Shown here piece after piece: positions 9,660 to 16,774 of a DNA stretch of 64,000 nucleotides. Location of the stretch: NCBI RefSeq assembly GCF_036324365.1, contig NZ_CP137080.1:558001-622000 (forward strand), in the 5' to 3' direction. Source of the stretch: Microbacterium limosum. GTDB taxonomy: Bacteria; Actinomycetota; Actinomycetes; Actinomycetales; Microbacteriaceae. The first letter of the stretch is position 1. Each line of letters begins with the position of its first letter. The translations under genes and the position numbers were made by a program. Under the pieces are notes generated by a model that did not search any database, had not been told where the DNA came from, and was given only the letters and a program-made list of their open reading frames with translations.

Positions 9660-10469
9660 GTGACAGATCCTCTCGACCTCCAGTCGCTCGCCGTCGACAT
9701 CGCCCGTGAGGCGGGTGCGCTCGCGGCTCGGCGCCGATCGGAGGGCGTCGCCATCGCCGCGACGAAGTCGACGCTCGCCGACATCGTCACCGAGGCCGAC
9801 CGCGAGGTCGAGCAGTACATCCGCGGCCGCCTGCAGGCGGAGCGACCGGACGACGGCTTCCTGGGAGAGGAATCCGGCGCCGCCGAGAGCGGGTCCGGGC
9901 TGACGTGGGTCGTCGACCCGATCGACGGCACCGTCAACTACGCCTACGGCATCCCCGCCTATGCGGTGTCGATCGCCGCCGTGACGGGCGAGCCCGACCC
10001 CGCGCGCTGGGAGGCCCAGGCCGGGGCCGTCTTCAATCCCGCGACGGGCGAGATGTTCCGCGCCGCGCTCCATCACGGGGCGTGGATGAACGATCGACGG
10101 ATCGAGGTGAGCGGCTCGCCCTCGCCAGCGGGGGCGCTGATCGCCACCGGCTTCTCCTACGACCCCGACCGGCGTACCAGCCAGCTGGCCATGCTCGCGC
10201 ACGTGATGCCGCTCGCCCGCGATATCCGCCGCATCGGGGCGGGCTCGCTCGACCTCGCCTCGGTCGCCGCCGGCCGTGTCGACGCCTACTACGAGCGGGG
10301 ACTATGGCCCTGGGATCTCGCGGCCGGGGCGTTGCTGGTGCGGGAGGCAGGGGGTCGCGTCGCCGGCGCGGGGGGTGCTCCGCTCGGTCGCGAGACGATG
10401 CTGGCGGGATCCGGGGAGTTCTTCGATCGCCTCGACGCGGTGCTCGCCCCGCTCGTGCGTGCGGAGTGA
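9660..10469 (+). CDS. Inositol monophosphatase family protein
   Basis: A Mg2+-dependent phosphatase of the IMPase/FBPase/CysQ superfamily, 269 residues. Metal-binding motifs are clear: GEESG at about residues 64-68, DPIDGT at 86-91 and the C-terminal GLWPWDLAAGALLVREAGG. GTG at 9660 is preferred over upstream codons because it gives the usual family N-terminus and sits 8 bases after a TAGCGT -10 (9647-9652), suggesting a leaderless mRNA. The upstream in-frame stretch overlaps the small-RNA hairpin. The substrate may be inositol-1-phosphate, histidinol phosphate or another sugar phosphate; the sequence does not decide. Confidence 0.92.
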   Translation: MTDPLDLQSLAVDIAREAGALAARRRSEGVAIAATKSTLADIVTEADREVEQYIRGRLQAERPDDGFLGEESGAAESGSGLTWVVDPIDGTVNYAYGIPAYAVSIAAVTGEPDPARWEAQAGAVFNPATGEMFRAALHHGAWMNDRRIEVSGSPSPAGALIATGFSYDPDRRTSQLAMLAHVMPLARDIRRIGAGSLDLASVAAGRVDAYYERGLWPWDLAAGALLVREAGGRVAGAGGAPLGRETMLAGSGEFFDRLDAVLAPLVRAE

Positions 10470-10599
10470 CCGCACATGGCTTTCCCAGGTCGAAACGGCT
10501 AGTGTTTACCTATTCGTTATCTCCGCTTCGACGGCGAGATCGATAGCCCCCCGAAGAAACCGCGTCTTCCGACGCGCAGTCGAACGAGAGCTCTACCGC
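10470..10599 (+). promoter_or_regulatory. Promoter and leader of the M23 peptidase gene
   Basis: TAGTGT (10500-10505) fits the TANNNT -10 pattern, giving a leader of roughly 90 bases before the proposed TTG start. I looked for a cyclic-di-AMP (ydaO-type) riboswitch, which often precedes cell-wall hydrolase genes in actinobacteria, and did not find its conserved elements. Confidence 0.4.
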
Positions 10600-11808
10600 T
10601 TGCATTCCGAAGCCCCCCGGACGGATGCCGGCCTCACCCGCCGTGCTCGCCGTGCAGAAGCCGCTGCTCGATCGGCGACGCCTGCGAACGCGGGGGAGGG
10701 TGTACGCCAGCCGCATCGTTCGGCTCGTCTGGATGCCCCGTCGATGGTCATGCCGGAAGGCGTGGTCGAGGTAGGCCCGCTGGCTCCCGCCGGCCCGGCG
10801 CCGTCGCCCGCCGTCGCGCCCGCCGTCAGCGGGATCCCGACCTCCCGCCGCGCCGCGCGAACGGCCGCCACCGCCCCGCTCGCCACTCCCTCCCTCGTGA
10901 CGGAGGAGGCGCGCGAGGCCGAGTCGCCGGCGACGGCGTCACCGGCGGCATCCGCGTTCGTGGCCGATCCGTTCGAGGCCGCGGCGCGCGTCTTCTCCTT
11001 CACGGGCGAGACGCCCGTCGTGAAGACGAAGGACAGCCCCGGCGAGAGCGCGCTACCCGTGGACGCCATGCCCGCAGAGCGGCGACGCTTGCCGCTGAAG
11101 CGGCTGACCGCGGCATCCTTCTCCGTCGGCGTCATGGGTGTCGTCGGACTCATGACACTGTCGATGGGTGCGCCCGCCGAGGCCGTCGCGGCCGCGACGA
11201 AGGCCGAGGCCGTCACGAGCATCGAGGCCCCGGCCGAGACCGGGGGCGACGGCGCGGCGACCGAGATCCAGGCGTACACCGCTCCCGACACAGCCGACAC
11301 CGACCTCAGCCGGGACGAGAAGTACACGACGACGACGTTCTCCGAGATCGCGGCCGCGACGGGCATCACCCGCCACACCAACTTCTTCGTCAACGACCCG
11401 GCCGCCCCCATCCAGTGGCCCTTCGCCGCGGGAGTGCCCATCTCGGACGGCTACGGCCCGCGCTGGGGATCGTTCCACTACGGCCTCGACTTCACGCCCG
11501 GCGAGGGCGCGCACATCCAGTCGGTGGCGGCGGGTACCGTGCGCGTGGCGAGCGAGAGCGGCGGCGCGTTCGGCGTGCACGTCATCATCGATCACGAGAT
11601 CGACGGCGAGGTCTTCTCGACGCACTACGCGCACATGCAGTACGGCTCGCTGCAGGTCAAAGCGGGAGACGTCGTCCCCGTCGGCACGTTCCTCGGCCTC
11701 ACCGGCAACACGGGCCTGTCGTACGGCGCGCACCTGCACTTCGAGGTGTTCGTGGGCAACCAGCGCATCGACCCGCTTGCCTGGCTGCGCGAGCACGCCG
11801 GCGGCTGA
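10600..11808 (+). CDS. Membrane-anchored M23 family metallopeptidase
   Basis: The last 140 residues are an M23 (lysostaphin-type) zinc endopeptidase domain. WPFAAGVPISDGYGPRWG leads into FHYGLDF (first zinc His and Asp) and ends with YGAHLHFEVF (HxH motif), so it probably cuts peptidoglycan cross-links outside the cell. Before it come a long Pro/Ala/Thr-rich low-complexity N-terminus and one hydrophobic segment (about residues 167-190). The start is uncertain. TTG at 10600 with an upstream GAGAG is chosen because the next residues (LTRRARRAEAAAR) look like the usual cytoplasmic N-terminus; ATG at 10744 is the alternative. The gene is monocistronic and followed by tRNAs. Confidence 0.8.
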   Translation: MHSEAPRTDAGLTRRARRAEAAARSATPANAGEGVRQPHRSARLDAPSMVMPEGVVEVGPLAPAGPAPSPAVAPAVSGIPTSRRAARTAATAPLATPSLVTEEAREAESPATASPAASAFVADPFEAAARVFSFTGETPVVKTKDSPGESALPVDAMPAERRRLPLKRLTAASFSVGVMGVVGLMTLSMGAPAEAVAAATKAEAVTSIEAPAETGGDGAATEIQAYTAPDTADTDLSRDEKYTTTTFSEIAAATGITRHTNFFVNDPAAPIQWPFAAGVPISDGYGPRWGSFHYGLDFTPGEGAHIQSVAAGTVRVASESGGAFGVHVIIDHEIDGEVFSTHYAHMQYGSLQVKAGDVVPVGTFLGLTGNTGLSYGAHLHFEVFVGNQRIDPLAWLREHAGG

Positions 11809-11852
11809 CACGATTCTCGGCGGATGCCGTCGCTCTGGTATTCTCTTCTGGT

Positions 11853-11868
11853 TGCCTGCATGCAGGCA
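11853..11868. repeat. 16-base palindrome in front of tRNA-Thr
   Basis: TGCCTGCATGCAGGCA is a perfect palindrome ending 4 bases before the mature tRNA-Thr 5' end, downstream of a TATTCT-like -10 at about 11838-11843. As RNA it would form a short hairpin in the 5' leader that RNase P removes; it may instead end transcription from the M23 gene. Confidence 0.5.
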
Positions 11869-11872
11869 GCAC

Positions 11873-11944
11873 GCCCCGATAGCTCAGTGGCAGAGCACTT
11901 CCATGGTAAGGAAGGGGTCGTCAGTTCAATCCTGACTCGGGGCT
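11873..11944 (+). tRNA. tRNA-Thr (anticodon GGT)
   Basis: Cloverleaf of 72 bases. Acceptor GCCCCGA (11873-11879) pairs with TCGGGGC (11937-11943), the anticodon arm is CTTCC/GGAAG around loop ATGGTAA with GGT at 11905-11907, and the T arm contains GTTCAATC. The discriminator is T and CCA is not encoded. Confidence 0.95.
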
Positions 11945-11978
11945 CGCAGCATCCGGTTTCGAACGTCGGGTGCGGTGC

Positions 11979-12052
11979 GGCAGGGTAGCTCAGTTGGTGA
12001 GAGCGCACGACTCATAATCGTGAGGTCGCGGGTTCAAGCCCCGCTCCTGCTA
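11979..12052 (+). tRNA. tRNA-Met (anticodon CAT), elongator type
   Basis: 74-base cloverleaf: acceptor GGCAGGG (11979-11985), T8 A9, D arm GCTCAGTTGGT, anticodon stem CACGA/TCGTG with CAT at 12013-12015, T loop GTTCAAGC. The anticodon stem lacks the three G:C pairs of initiator tRNA, so it is an elongator. A CAT anticodon later modified for Ile cannot be excluded from sequence alone. CCA is not encoded. Confidence 0.92.
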
Positions 12053-12060
12053 CAGACATG

Positions 12061-12084
12061 AAACCCCCGCAAATGCGGGGGTTT
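12061..12084 (+). terminator. Terminator of the tRNA-Thr/tRNA-Met unit
   Basis: AAACCCCCGC (12061-12070) and GCGGGGGTTT (12075-12084) form a perfect 10-bp stem with a four-base loop, followed by a T-rich stretch. It starts 8 bases after the tRNA-Met end. Confidence 0.9.
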
Positions 12085-12120
12085 CGTTGTGTTCGGCTGG
12101 GCTCTGCTGAACCCCGTCGA

Positions 12121-12192
12121 CGTAGTGGGGCACGTCCTGCGCAGTGGGGCAGGTTATGTCGTGCCCCGCTGCGCAGAACCTGCCCCGCGCGG
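12121..12192. repeat. Interlaced inverted repeat (REP-like)
   Basis: A unit GYGGGGCANNNNCTGCGCA occurs twice in tandem (from 12125 and again from 12144). The same unit is then present on the opposite strand at 12161-12189, so GTGGGGCAGGTT (12144-12155) faces AACCTGCCCCGC (12178-12189) and GTGGGGCACG (12125-12134) faces CGTGCCCCGC (12160-12169). No ORF or RNA gene explains it. It resembles a repetitive extragenic palindrome, but its genome-wide copy number cannot be judged here. Confidence 0.6.
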
Positions 12193-12214
12193 AAGCCCAT
12201 GGGGCGCGCGAGGA

Positions 12215-12244
12215 GGTGAGGGGGCCCGGGCAGGCCCCCTCACC
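12215..12244 (-). terminator. Terminator of the glycoside hydrolase gene
   Basis: GGTGAGGGGGCC (12215-12226) pairs perfectly with GGCCCCCTCACC (12233-12244), a 12-bp stem with a six-base loop immediately after the stop codon of the minus-strand hydrolase gene. Confidence 0.8.
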
Positions 12245-12249
12245 ATCGT

Positions 12250-13938
12250 TCAGCCGTTGACGCGGCCCGTGATCGCCAGGTCGGTCATTTCGACCGTCGC
12301 GGTGTGGACGGGGGAGTACGGATACACGCGGATCCGCACCTCCTTGCCCTCCAGGCCGAGCCCGGTGGCGCTGAACGGAGTCAGCCTCGGGCGCTGCGTG
12401 GGCAGCGACTGCGTCAACACGGTCTTCGCGACGCCGTCGACCACCGCGACGACAACAAGGCCGCGCGGCTGCGCGTCTCCGCCGCGCGTGGCCTTGAACT
12501 GGATCGACTCGACCCTCACAGTCGACGACGGCGTGGATGCCGTGAGCACCGTCTCCACGTAGGCGGCGTCGGTGCGGGGCGACGTCGTCGAGGGGTTCGT
12601 CTGGAGCACCTTGCGCCCGTAGGCCGGCGAGAAGTCGGCGAACGTGGGCGCCGTGCGGAAGCCGACTCCGGTGACGGGCGACACCGTGACCCCCGAACCG
12701 GTCGTGGTGGGCGCCGCGCTCGTGAGTGAGAACGACGCGAGGGTCTGCGTCGCACCGGGCTTCGGTGCCATGGGCGCCGTAGGGGCCGGCGTCGGCGCGG
12801 GCGCGGGAGTCGGTGTCACGACCGGGGCGGGCCCGACCTGACGGGCGTCGGCGGGCTTGGTCGAGGCGTACAGGTTGCGGATCGCCTGGACCGCCGGCTT
12901 CTCTCGCGTGATCGTGCCCTGCGAGTCGTTCGCGAAGATGCCGAAGTGGGCTTCGAAGCGGTCGGAGGACTTGCGGGAGGGAATGTCCTCGTCGGCGTAG
13001 ACGAAGGCGTGGGTGATCCACGGAACCTCGTCGCGCAGAAACGACAGGACGCTCGTGATCCGCGTGGCCTGGCCGGCTTCGCTCTGCGCCGCCCGTCCAG
13101 CGGCGGCAGAGCCGTTGCCCTTCGCGCCGGGCACGGTGGTCGTGCCGAACTCGGTCAGCCACACCATCGCGGGCCAGTGCCCGTGCTGCTTCATCAGGCT
13201 TTCGAGGAAGTCGTACTTGGAGCGATCGCCCTGCGGGTCGTAATTGTGGAAGCTGACGCCATCGGAGGCCTTCGCATAGCCGGCCTTGTAGACATCCTGC
13301 AACCAGGTCTTCCAGTTGGATGCGTAGACGTTCTCGCTCGCGCCGATGATCTTGAAGCCGGGGTCGACGGCCTTGAGCTTGGGGTAGGCGTTCTTCGCCG
13401 CGGCCGCGTAGTCGGCTCCGGAGACCAGGCCGTTGCTCTCATTGGGGTGCTCGAACACGACGTCGTCGGGGGTGAGGCCGTGCTTCGTCTTGACGTAGTG
13501 GGCGAGGTCGCGCACGAAGTCGCCGTACCGGGCCTGCTCGGCCGCGTTCAGCGGCACCTTCTTGTTGTAGACCGCGCCTCGGAACGATGCCCGCAGGAGC
13601 ACCTTCATGCCGGCCTGGCGGATGGGACCGAGATACTCGTCGACGTTCTTGCGCCAGTCGCCGTCGCCGTTGAAGCCCACTCGAGCCCACACCGTGCCGG
13701 GCGACATCTCGGACAGCGTGCGATAGTGCGCGGGTGACACGGGACCGGACAGCGCCTTGCCGTTCAGGGAGAACCCGAGGTCGGGGAGGGTCGAGGCCGT
13801 CGACGCCACGGCGGGGGCTGCCGGTTGCAGTGCCGAGCTGGCGGTCGGTGCGGTGAGCACCCCGGCGGTCAGTGCGAGCGAGGCGCCGGTGGCGAGGGCG
13901 GCGCCCATGGTTCTGGACAGAAGAGGGGGGATCTTCAT
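12250..13938 (-). CDS. Secreted glycoside hydrolase, TIM-barrel clan GH-A type
   Basis: 562 residues with a signal peptide (positive MKIPPLLSR, then a hydrophobic Ala/Leu/Thr stretch to about residue 36). The central domain looks like a clan-A (beta/alpha)8 retaining hydrolase. VFEHPNESNG carries a typical N-E acid/base candidate (E167) and WLTEFGTT a nucleophile candidate (E263). After about residue 380 a Pro/Thr/Ala linker (TPTPAPAPTPAPTAP) leads to a C-terminal beta-rich domain, perhaps carbohydrate-binding. GH39- or GH5-like enzymes are the nearest guesses; the substrate cannot be read. It is monocistronic with its own terminator. Confidence 0.78.
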   Translation of the reverse strand: MKIPPLLSRTMGAALATGASLALTAGVLTAPTASSALQPAAPAVASTASTLPDLGFSLNGKALSGPVSPAHYRTLSEMSPGTVWARVGFNGDGDWRKNVDEYLGPIRQAGMKVLLRASFRGAVYNKKVPLNAAEQARYGDFVRDLAHYVKTKHGLTPDDVVFEHPNESNGLVSGADYAAAAKNAYPKLKAVDPGFKIIGASENVYASNWKTWLQDVYKAGYAKASDGVSFHNYDPQGDRSKYDFLESLMKQHGHWPAMVWLTEFGTTTVPGAKGNGSAAAGRAAQSEAGQATRITSVLSFLRDEVPWITHAFVYADEDIPSRKSSDRFEAHFGIFANDSQGTITREKPAVQAIRNLYASTKPADARQVGPAPVVTPTPAPAPTPAPTAPMAPKPGATQTLASFSLTSAAPTTTGSGVTVSPVTGVGFRTAPTFADFSPAYGRKVLQTNPSTTSPRTDAAYVETVLTASTPSSTVRVESIQFKATRGGDAQPRGLVVVAVVDGVAKTVLTQSLPTQRPRLTPFSATGLGLEGKEVRIRVYPYSPVHTATVEMTDLAITGRVNG

Positions 13939-14126
13939 GGGGGGAGCGAGTCTCCAGTGATGAATGTGACACCCGAACCGATCGGGGCACAGGCTAGCGG
14001 GGGAAGATGACGGGCGTGTGTCGCACGCAAAGAGAATTGCGTCGCCGGCGTCCGGCGTCCATCCTGTGCGCCGTCAGCGGCGCGGGCTCCGATGAGCCGG
14101 GGATTCGCCCGCAACCCACCCACGTG

Positions 14127-14222
14127 TCACCCGAGCTCAGCGGCCCCGCGGCGGCGGTCACCGTACCGCCTCCCCGCCACGGCCGGCCAGTCGGACTCCG
14201 CGAACGGGCGCAACACGCTCAC
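14127..14222 (-). pseudogene. Stub of a GNAT acetyltransferase gene, probably arsN
   Basis: A GTG (14222-14220) overlaps the ancestral stop of the flavoprotein gene in GTGA style. The first 16 codons read VSVLRPFAESDWPAVA, which resembles the N-terminus of ArsN-type GNAT acetyltransferases (RPA..DWPAVAAIYAEGI). The frame then turns into Arg-rich sequence and stops at 14127, with no acetyl-CoA site. This looks like the start of a gene whose remainder was lost or frameshifted. The call rests on about 15 residues. The rest of the gap (13939-14126) shows nothing recognisable. Confidence 0.45.
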
Positions 14223-14341
14223 GAGCAGCAGCTTCCGCCCAGGTCGGTCGAGCACACGCCGGTCGCCGGCAGGGTCAGGCTGACCCGTGCCGCGGACTCG
14301 GTATTGCCCGCAAGCCACGCCGCCACCGATCGGACCTGCTC
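14219..14341 (-). pseudogene. Lost C-terminal tail of the ArsO-like flavoprotein, beyond an amber codon
   Basis: Reading on in frame past the TAG at 14344-14342 gives 40 further codons: EQVRSVAAWLAGN, then ESAARVSLTLPATGVC, then a Cys-rich end GGSCCS and a TGA at 14221-14219. This matches what an ArsO-type protein would be expected to continue with after LLATGY, so the TAG probably arose by a single base change in a Tyr codon. The tail is coding-like in composition and its end meets a new GTG start in the usual overlapping style. Confidence 0.75.
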
Positions 14342-15367
14342 CTACCCCGTCGCGAGGAGGAACGTCGGCGCCCGCCCGTAGCTCTTCATTCCGACGAGGA
14401 AGAAGCCGTCCTCGGGATGCTGGAGCTCCCGGAATCCGTGGGGCTCCACGGTGCCGCACGTGTGCACGTTCGGGTCGATCAGCGGCGCGAGCCGCCGCGG
14501 CGCCTCGACGATGTCGACGAGGTCGATGACCCCCTCGGCGACGAGCGCCTCGACCCGCCCGCCGAGCTGTGCACGCTCGACGAGCTCGTCGTCGGATGAC
14601 GAGGTGACGCGCACGGCGCGGGAGTTGCGCACCAGCCACGTGACGCGCGTGCCCGGTTCGCTGCGGGCGAGGTCCGCCAGGGCGAGGAGGGTGTTCGCCG
14701 CAGAGTGCCCGGCGCCCACGACGACGGTGTGCGCGCCTGCGAACCGAACGCGGTCGCGGCCCGACACGTCGGGGAGGGCGTGGGTGACGGATGCCGCGGC
14801 ATCCTGCCAGCCGAGGGGATCGAGTCCGCCGAAGCCGAGAGGATTGGGGGAGGAATAGGTGCCCGACGCGTCGATCACGGCGCGGGCGCTGGCCTCGCGC
14901 ACGGTGCCGTCCGCGTCGCGCAGGCGCAGGGCGAAGGGTGTTGCGGACCGCCCCGCGCTGCGCGTGCGGTCCATCCCCTCTCGCGTGACCGCCTCGACCG
15001 TCGCGCCGGTGCGCACGACCGAGCGGATCGCGTCGAGGCGCGAGAGCGGGTCGAGGTAGAGGTCGACGAGCTCTGCACCCGAAGGGACCGCGTCTTCGGC
15101 GGGCATCGTCCAGCCCGATGCCTCGAGCAGCCGTCGCGCGGCGGGGTCCACGAGGTGTCGCCAGGGCGAGAACAGGCGCGTGTGGCCCCATGCGCGCACG
15201 GCGGCGGCGACGGCTGCGCCCTTCTCGAGCACGACCACGTCGAGGCCGCGCTCGATCAGGTGGGCGGCGGCGGCGAGGCCGACGGGTCCCGCTCCGATGA
15301 CGGCGGCGGGCAGCGCCGTGAGGCGGTCCCGGGCGGTGGGGCGGGGGGACAGACCGATGAGTGTCAC
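14342..15367 (-). CDS. arsO: FAD/NAD(P)-dependent oxidoreductase (ArsO-like), truncated by an amber codon
   Basis: A 341-residue two-dinucleotide-domain flavoprotein. FAD motif GAGPVG is at residues 25-30 and the NAD(P) motif VVVGAGHSAANT at about 215-226, with a distal GMKSYGRAPTFLLATG. Divergent from arsR with a shared operator region, it fits the flavin monooxygenase-like ArsO proteins of actinobacterial arsenic operons. GTG at 15367 is taken as start because it gives a short N-terminus before the FAD motif. The TAG at 14344-14342 removes an in-frame 40-codon Cys-containing tail (described separately). Activity of the truncated form is unknown, and the precise role of ArsO in arsenic resistance is unproven in the family. 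Confidence 0.72.
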   Translation of the reverse strand: MTLIGLSPRPTARDRLTALPAAVIGAGPVGLAAAAHLIERGLDVVVLEKGAAVAAAVRAWGHTRLFSPWRHLVDPAARRLLEASGWTMPAEDAVPSGAELVDLYLDPLSRLDAIRSVVRTGATVEAVTREGMDRTRSAGRSATPFALRLRDADGTVREASARAVIDASGTYSSPNPLGFGGLDPLGWQDAAASVTHALPDVSGRDRVRFAGAHTVVVGAGHSAANTLLALADLARSEPGTRVTWLVRNSRAVRVTSSSDDELVERAQLGGRVEALVAEGVIDLVDIVEAPRRLAPLIDPNVHTCGTVEPHGFRELQHPEDGFFLVGMKSYGRAPTFLLATG

Positions 15368-15421
15368 TCGAACAACCTGCACTGTGTATCGATGGTTGTC
15401 AATATCGACTACTGTCGATGC
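15368..15421. promoter_or_regulatory. arsR-arsO divergent promoter with ArsR operator candidate
   Basis: ATCGAC (15404-15409) and GTCGAT (15414-15419) form a perfect inverted repeat with a 4-base spacer, and another ATCGAT lies at 15388-15393. A -10 TACTGT (15410-15415) lies within the repeat and 7 bases before the arsR GTG. ArsR-family repressors bind such short dyads over the promoter, so autoregulation is likely. Confidence 0.55.
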
Positions 15422-15766
15422 GTGACCACCACCCATTTGCCGCTGATCGCCACCACCTGCTGTGCGCCGCTCGTGAAGGAGCCGCTGGATGCCGATGCGG
15501 CCGACGACCACGCGCGGACCCTCAAGGCCCTCGCCGACCCCACTCGCTTGCGCCTGCTCTCGATCGTGGCGTCCTCGGTCGGCGCCGAGGCCTGCGTCTG
15601 CGACCTCATCGAACCGGTGGGGCTCAGCCAGCCGACCGTCTCGCACCACCTGAAGGTGCTGACCGAGGCGGGTTTCCTCACCCGCACCAAGCGCGGGACG
15701 TGGGCGTACTACGCCCTCGTTCCCGGGGCGCTCGAGGAGGTGGCGGCGTGGCTGAGCGCCCCGTGA
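15422..15766 (+). CDS. arsR: ArsR/SmtB-family metalloregulator, arsenic-type
   Basis: 114 residues with a winged HTH (VGLSQPTVSHHLKVLTEAGFLTRTKRG). Candidate As(III)-binding cysteines are seen: C58 and C60 in EACVCDL, the classical alpha-3 site, and an adjacent pair C13-C14 near the N-terminus as in several actinobacterial ArsR variants. It should release DNA on binding arsenite. GTG at 15422 lies 7 bases after TACTGT, suggesting a leaderless mRNA. The stop overlaps the aquaporin start, so they form one operon. Confidence 0.9.
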   Translation: MTTTHLPLIATTCCAPLVKEPLDADAADDHARTLKALADPTRLRLLSIVASSVGAEACVCDLIEPVGLSQPTVSHHLKVLTEAGFLTRTKRGTWAYYALVPGALEEVAAWLSAP

Positions 15767-16431
15767 TGGCGCGGGCCCTCGTCGGTGAATTCCTCGGCAG
15801 CGCCCTGCTCGCCGTCGTCGTCGTGGGCTCGGGGATCGCCGCGGCATCCCTCTCGCCGAACGACGTGGGCCTGCAGTTGCTCGAGAACGCCTTCGCCACG
15901 GCCCTCGGGCTGGCCGTGCTGATCCTCGTCTTCGCCTCCGTGTCGGGGGCGCACTTCAACCCCGTCGTCACGCTCGTCGACGCGGCGCTTCACGGTGCGC
16001 GCCCGTCGGCCGTCGCGTCGTACATTCCGGTCCAGATCGTGGGCTGCGTCGCGGGTGCCGTTCTGGCGAACGTCCTCTTCGACGTCTCGTTCGCGTGGAG
16101 CACGACCGACCGCGCGAGCGTGCCTCGCCTCGTGAGCGAGGTCGTCGCGACCTGGGGCCTCGTCCTGGTGATCTTCGCGCTCGTGCGCACGGGCCGATCG
16201 CACCTTGCGGCGCCCGCGGTCGGCGCCTACATCGGCGCCGCCTACTTCTTCACGTCCTCGACCAGCTTCGCCAACCCCGCCATCACCGTCGGCCGTGCCT
16301 TCAGCGACACCTTCGCAGGCATCGCGCCGGCATCCGTCCTGCCGTTCATCGGCGCTCAGCTGCTGGGCGGTGCGATCGGCTGGGCGACGGTGCGGCTGCT
16401 CTTCCCGCGCGTCCAGCCGGCGGTCGGCTGA
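15766..16431 (+). CDS. MIP-family channel (aquaglyceroporin), probable arsenite channel
   Basis: 221 residues, about six membrane segments. Both half-helix motifs are present: NPV at 65-67 (AHFNPVVTL) and NPA at 170-172 (SFANPAITVGRAF). NPV in the first half-motif departs from the canonical NPA. Overlap with arsR suggests a role like AqpS of Sinorhizobium meliloti, letting arsenite leave the cell down its gradient. No arsB, acr3 or arsC is nearby. A GTG at 15763 directly before the ATG is an alternative start. Confidence 0.88.
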   Translation: MARALVGEFLGSALLAVVVVGSGIAAASLSPNDVGLQLLENAFATALGLAVLILVFASVSGAHFNPVVTLVDAALHGARPSAVASYIPVQIVGCVAGAVLANVLFDVSFAWSTTDRASVPRLVSEVVATWGLVLVIFALVRTGRSHLAAPAVGAYIGAAYFFTSSTSFANPAITVGRAFSDTFAGIAPASVLPFIGAQLLGGAIGWATVRLLFPRVQPAVG

Positions 16432-16774
16432 GTGGTCGCCGGCGATACCGGCCCTGAGCGGACGGGTCTGAGGCCCGCAACCACCGCGCACAAGAGGGTC
16501 CCCTCGCGTCGTCGTCTTCCCCAGTCGTCGACGCAAGGGGACCTGTCCTGTTTCCCCCCGAAGCTGTTGTCGTTCCCGCGCATGGCGAGGGAACACGGCG
16601 TTCAGTCCCCACTTCACACCGTCGGAATCGGGTCGTTCCGACGCTAGCGGAGCGATTCCCTTCGTGTCCACCGTTTGGGGGACATCTGTGGATAAGTAGT
16701 GAGTGTCGCCGCATCGGCGGGAGTGGCGGCGGGGCAGCGGGCCGTCGCCGCCGTTGCGCTCTAGAGTGCGGTTC
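16432..16774 (+). terminator. Intergenic region with terminator hairpin and K+ channel promoter
   Basis: GGTCCCCTCGCGTCG (16497-16511) pairs with CGACGCAAGGGGACC (16529-16543) at 14 of 15 positions, a likely terminator for arsR-aqp. A -10 TAGAGT (16762-16767) ends 7 bases before the next ATG. I see no convincing gene in the remaining sequence; small open frames on either strand have shadow-like composition. Confidence 0.65.

Noticed and set aside
10500..10620. Possible cyclic-di-AMP riboswitch before the M23 peptidase
   Set aside because: Such switches precede wall hydrolase genes in actinobacteria, but I do not see the conserved GGGGAA, GGGUGAA or AGCCCGUC-type elements in the leader.
11979..12052. 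Initiator tRNA-fMet
   Set aside because: The anticodon stem lacks the GGG/CCC pairs of initiators and the first acceptor pair is not the C/A mismatch.
14007..14381. Forward frame of 124 codons downstream of the hydrolase gene
   Set aside because: It lies antisense to the readable tail of the ArsO-like gene and the arsN stub; composition is shadow-like.
16356..16583. 75-codon minus-strand frame between the aquaporin and K+ channel genes
   Set aside because: It overlaps the end of the aquaporin gene and the terminator hairpin, and shows no family signature or ribosome site.
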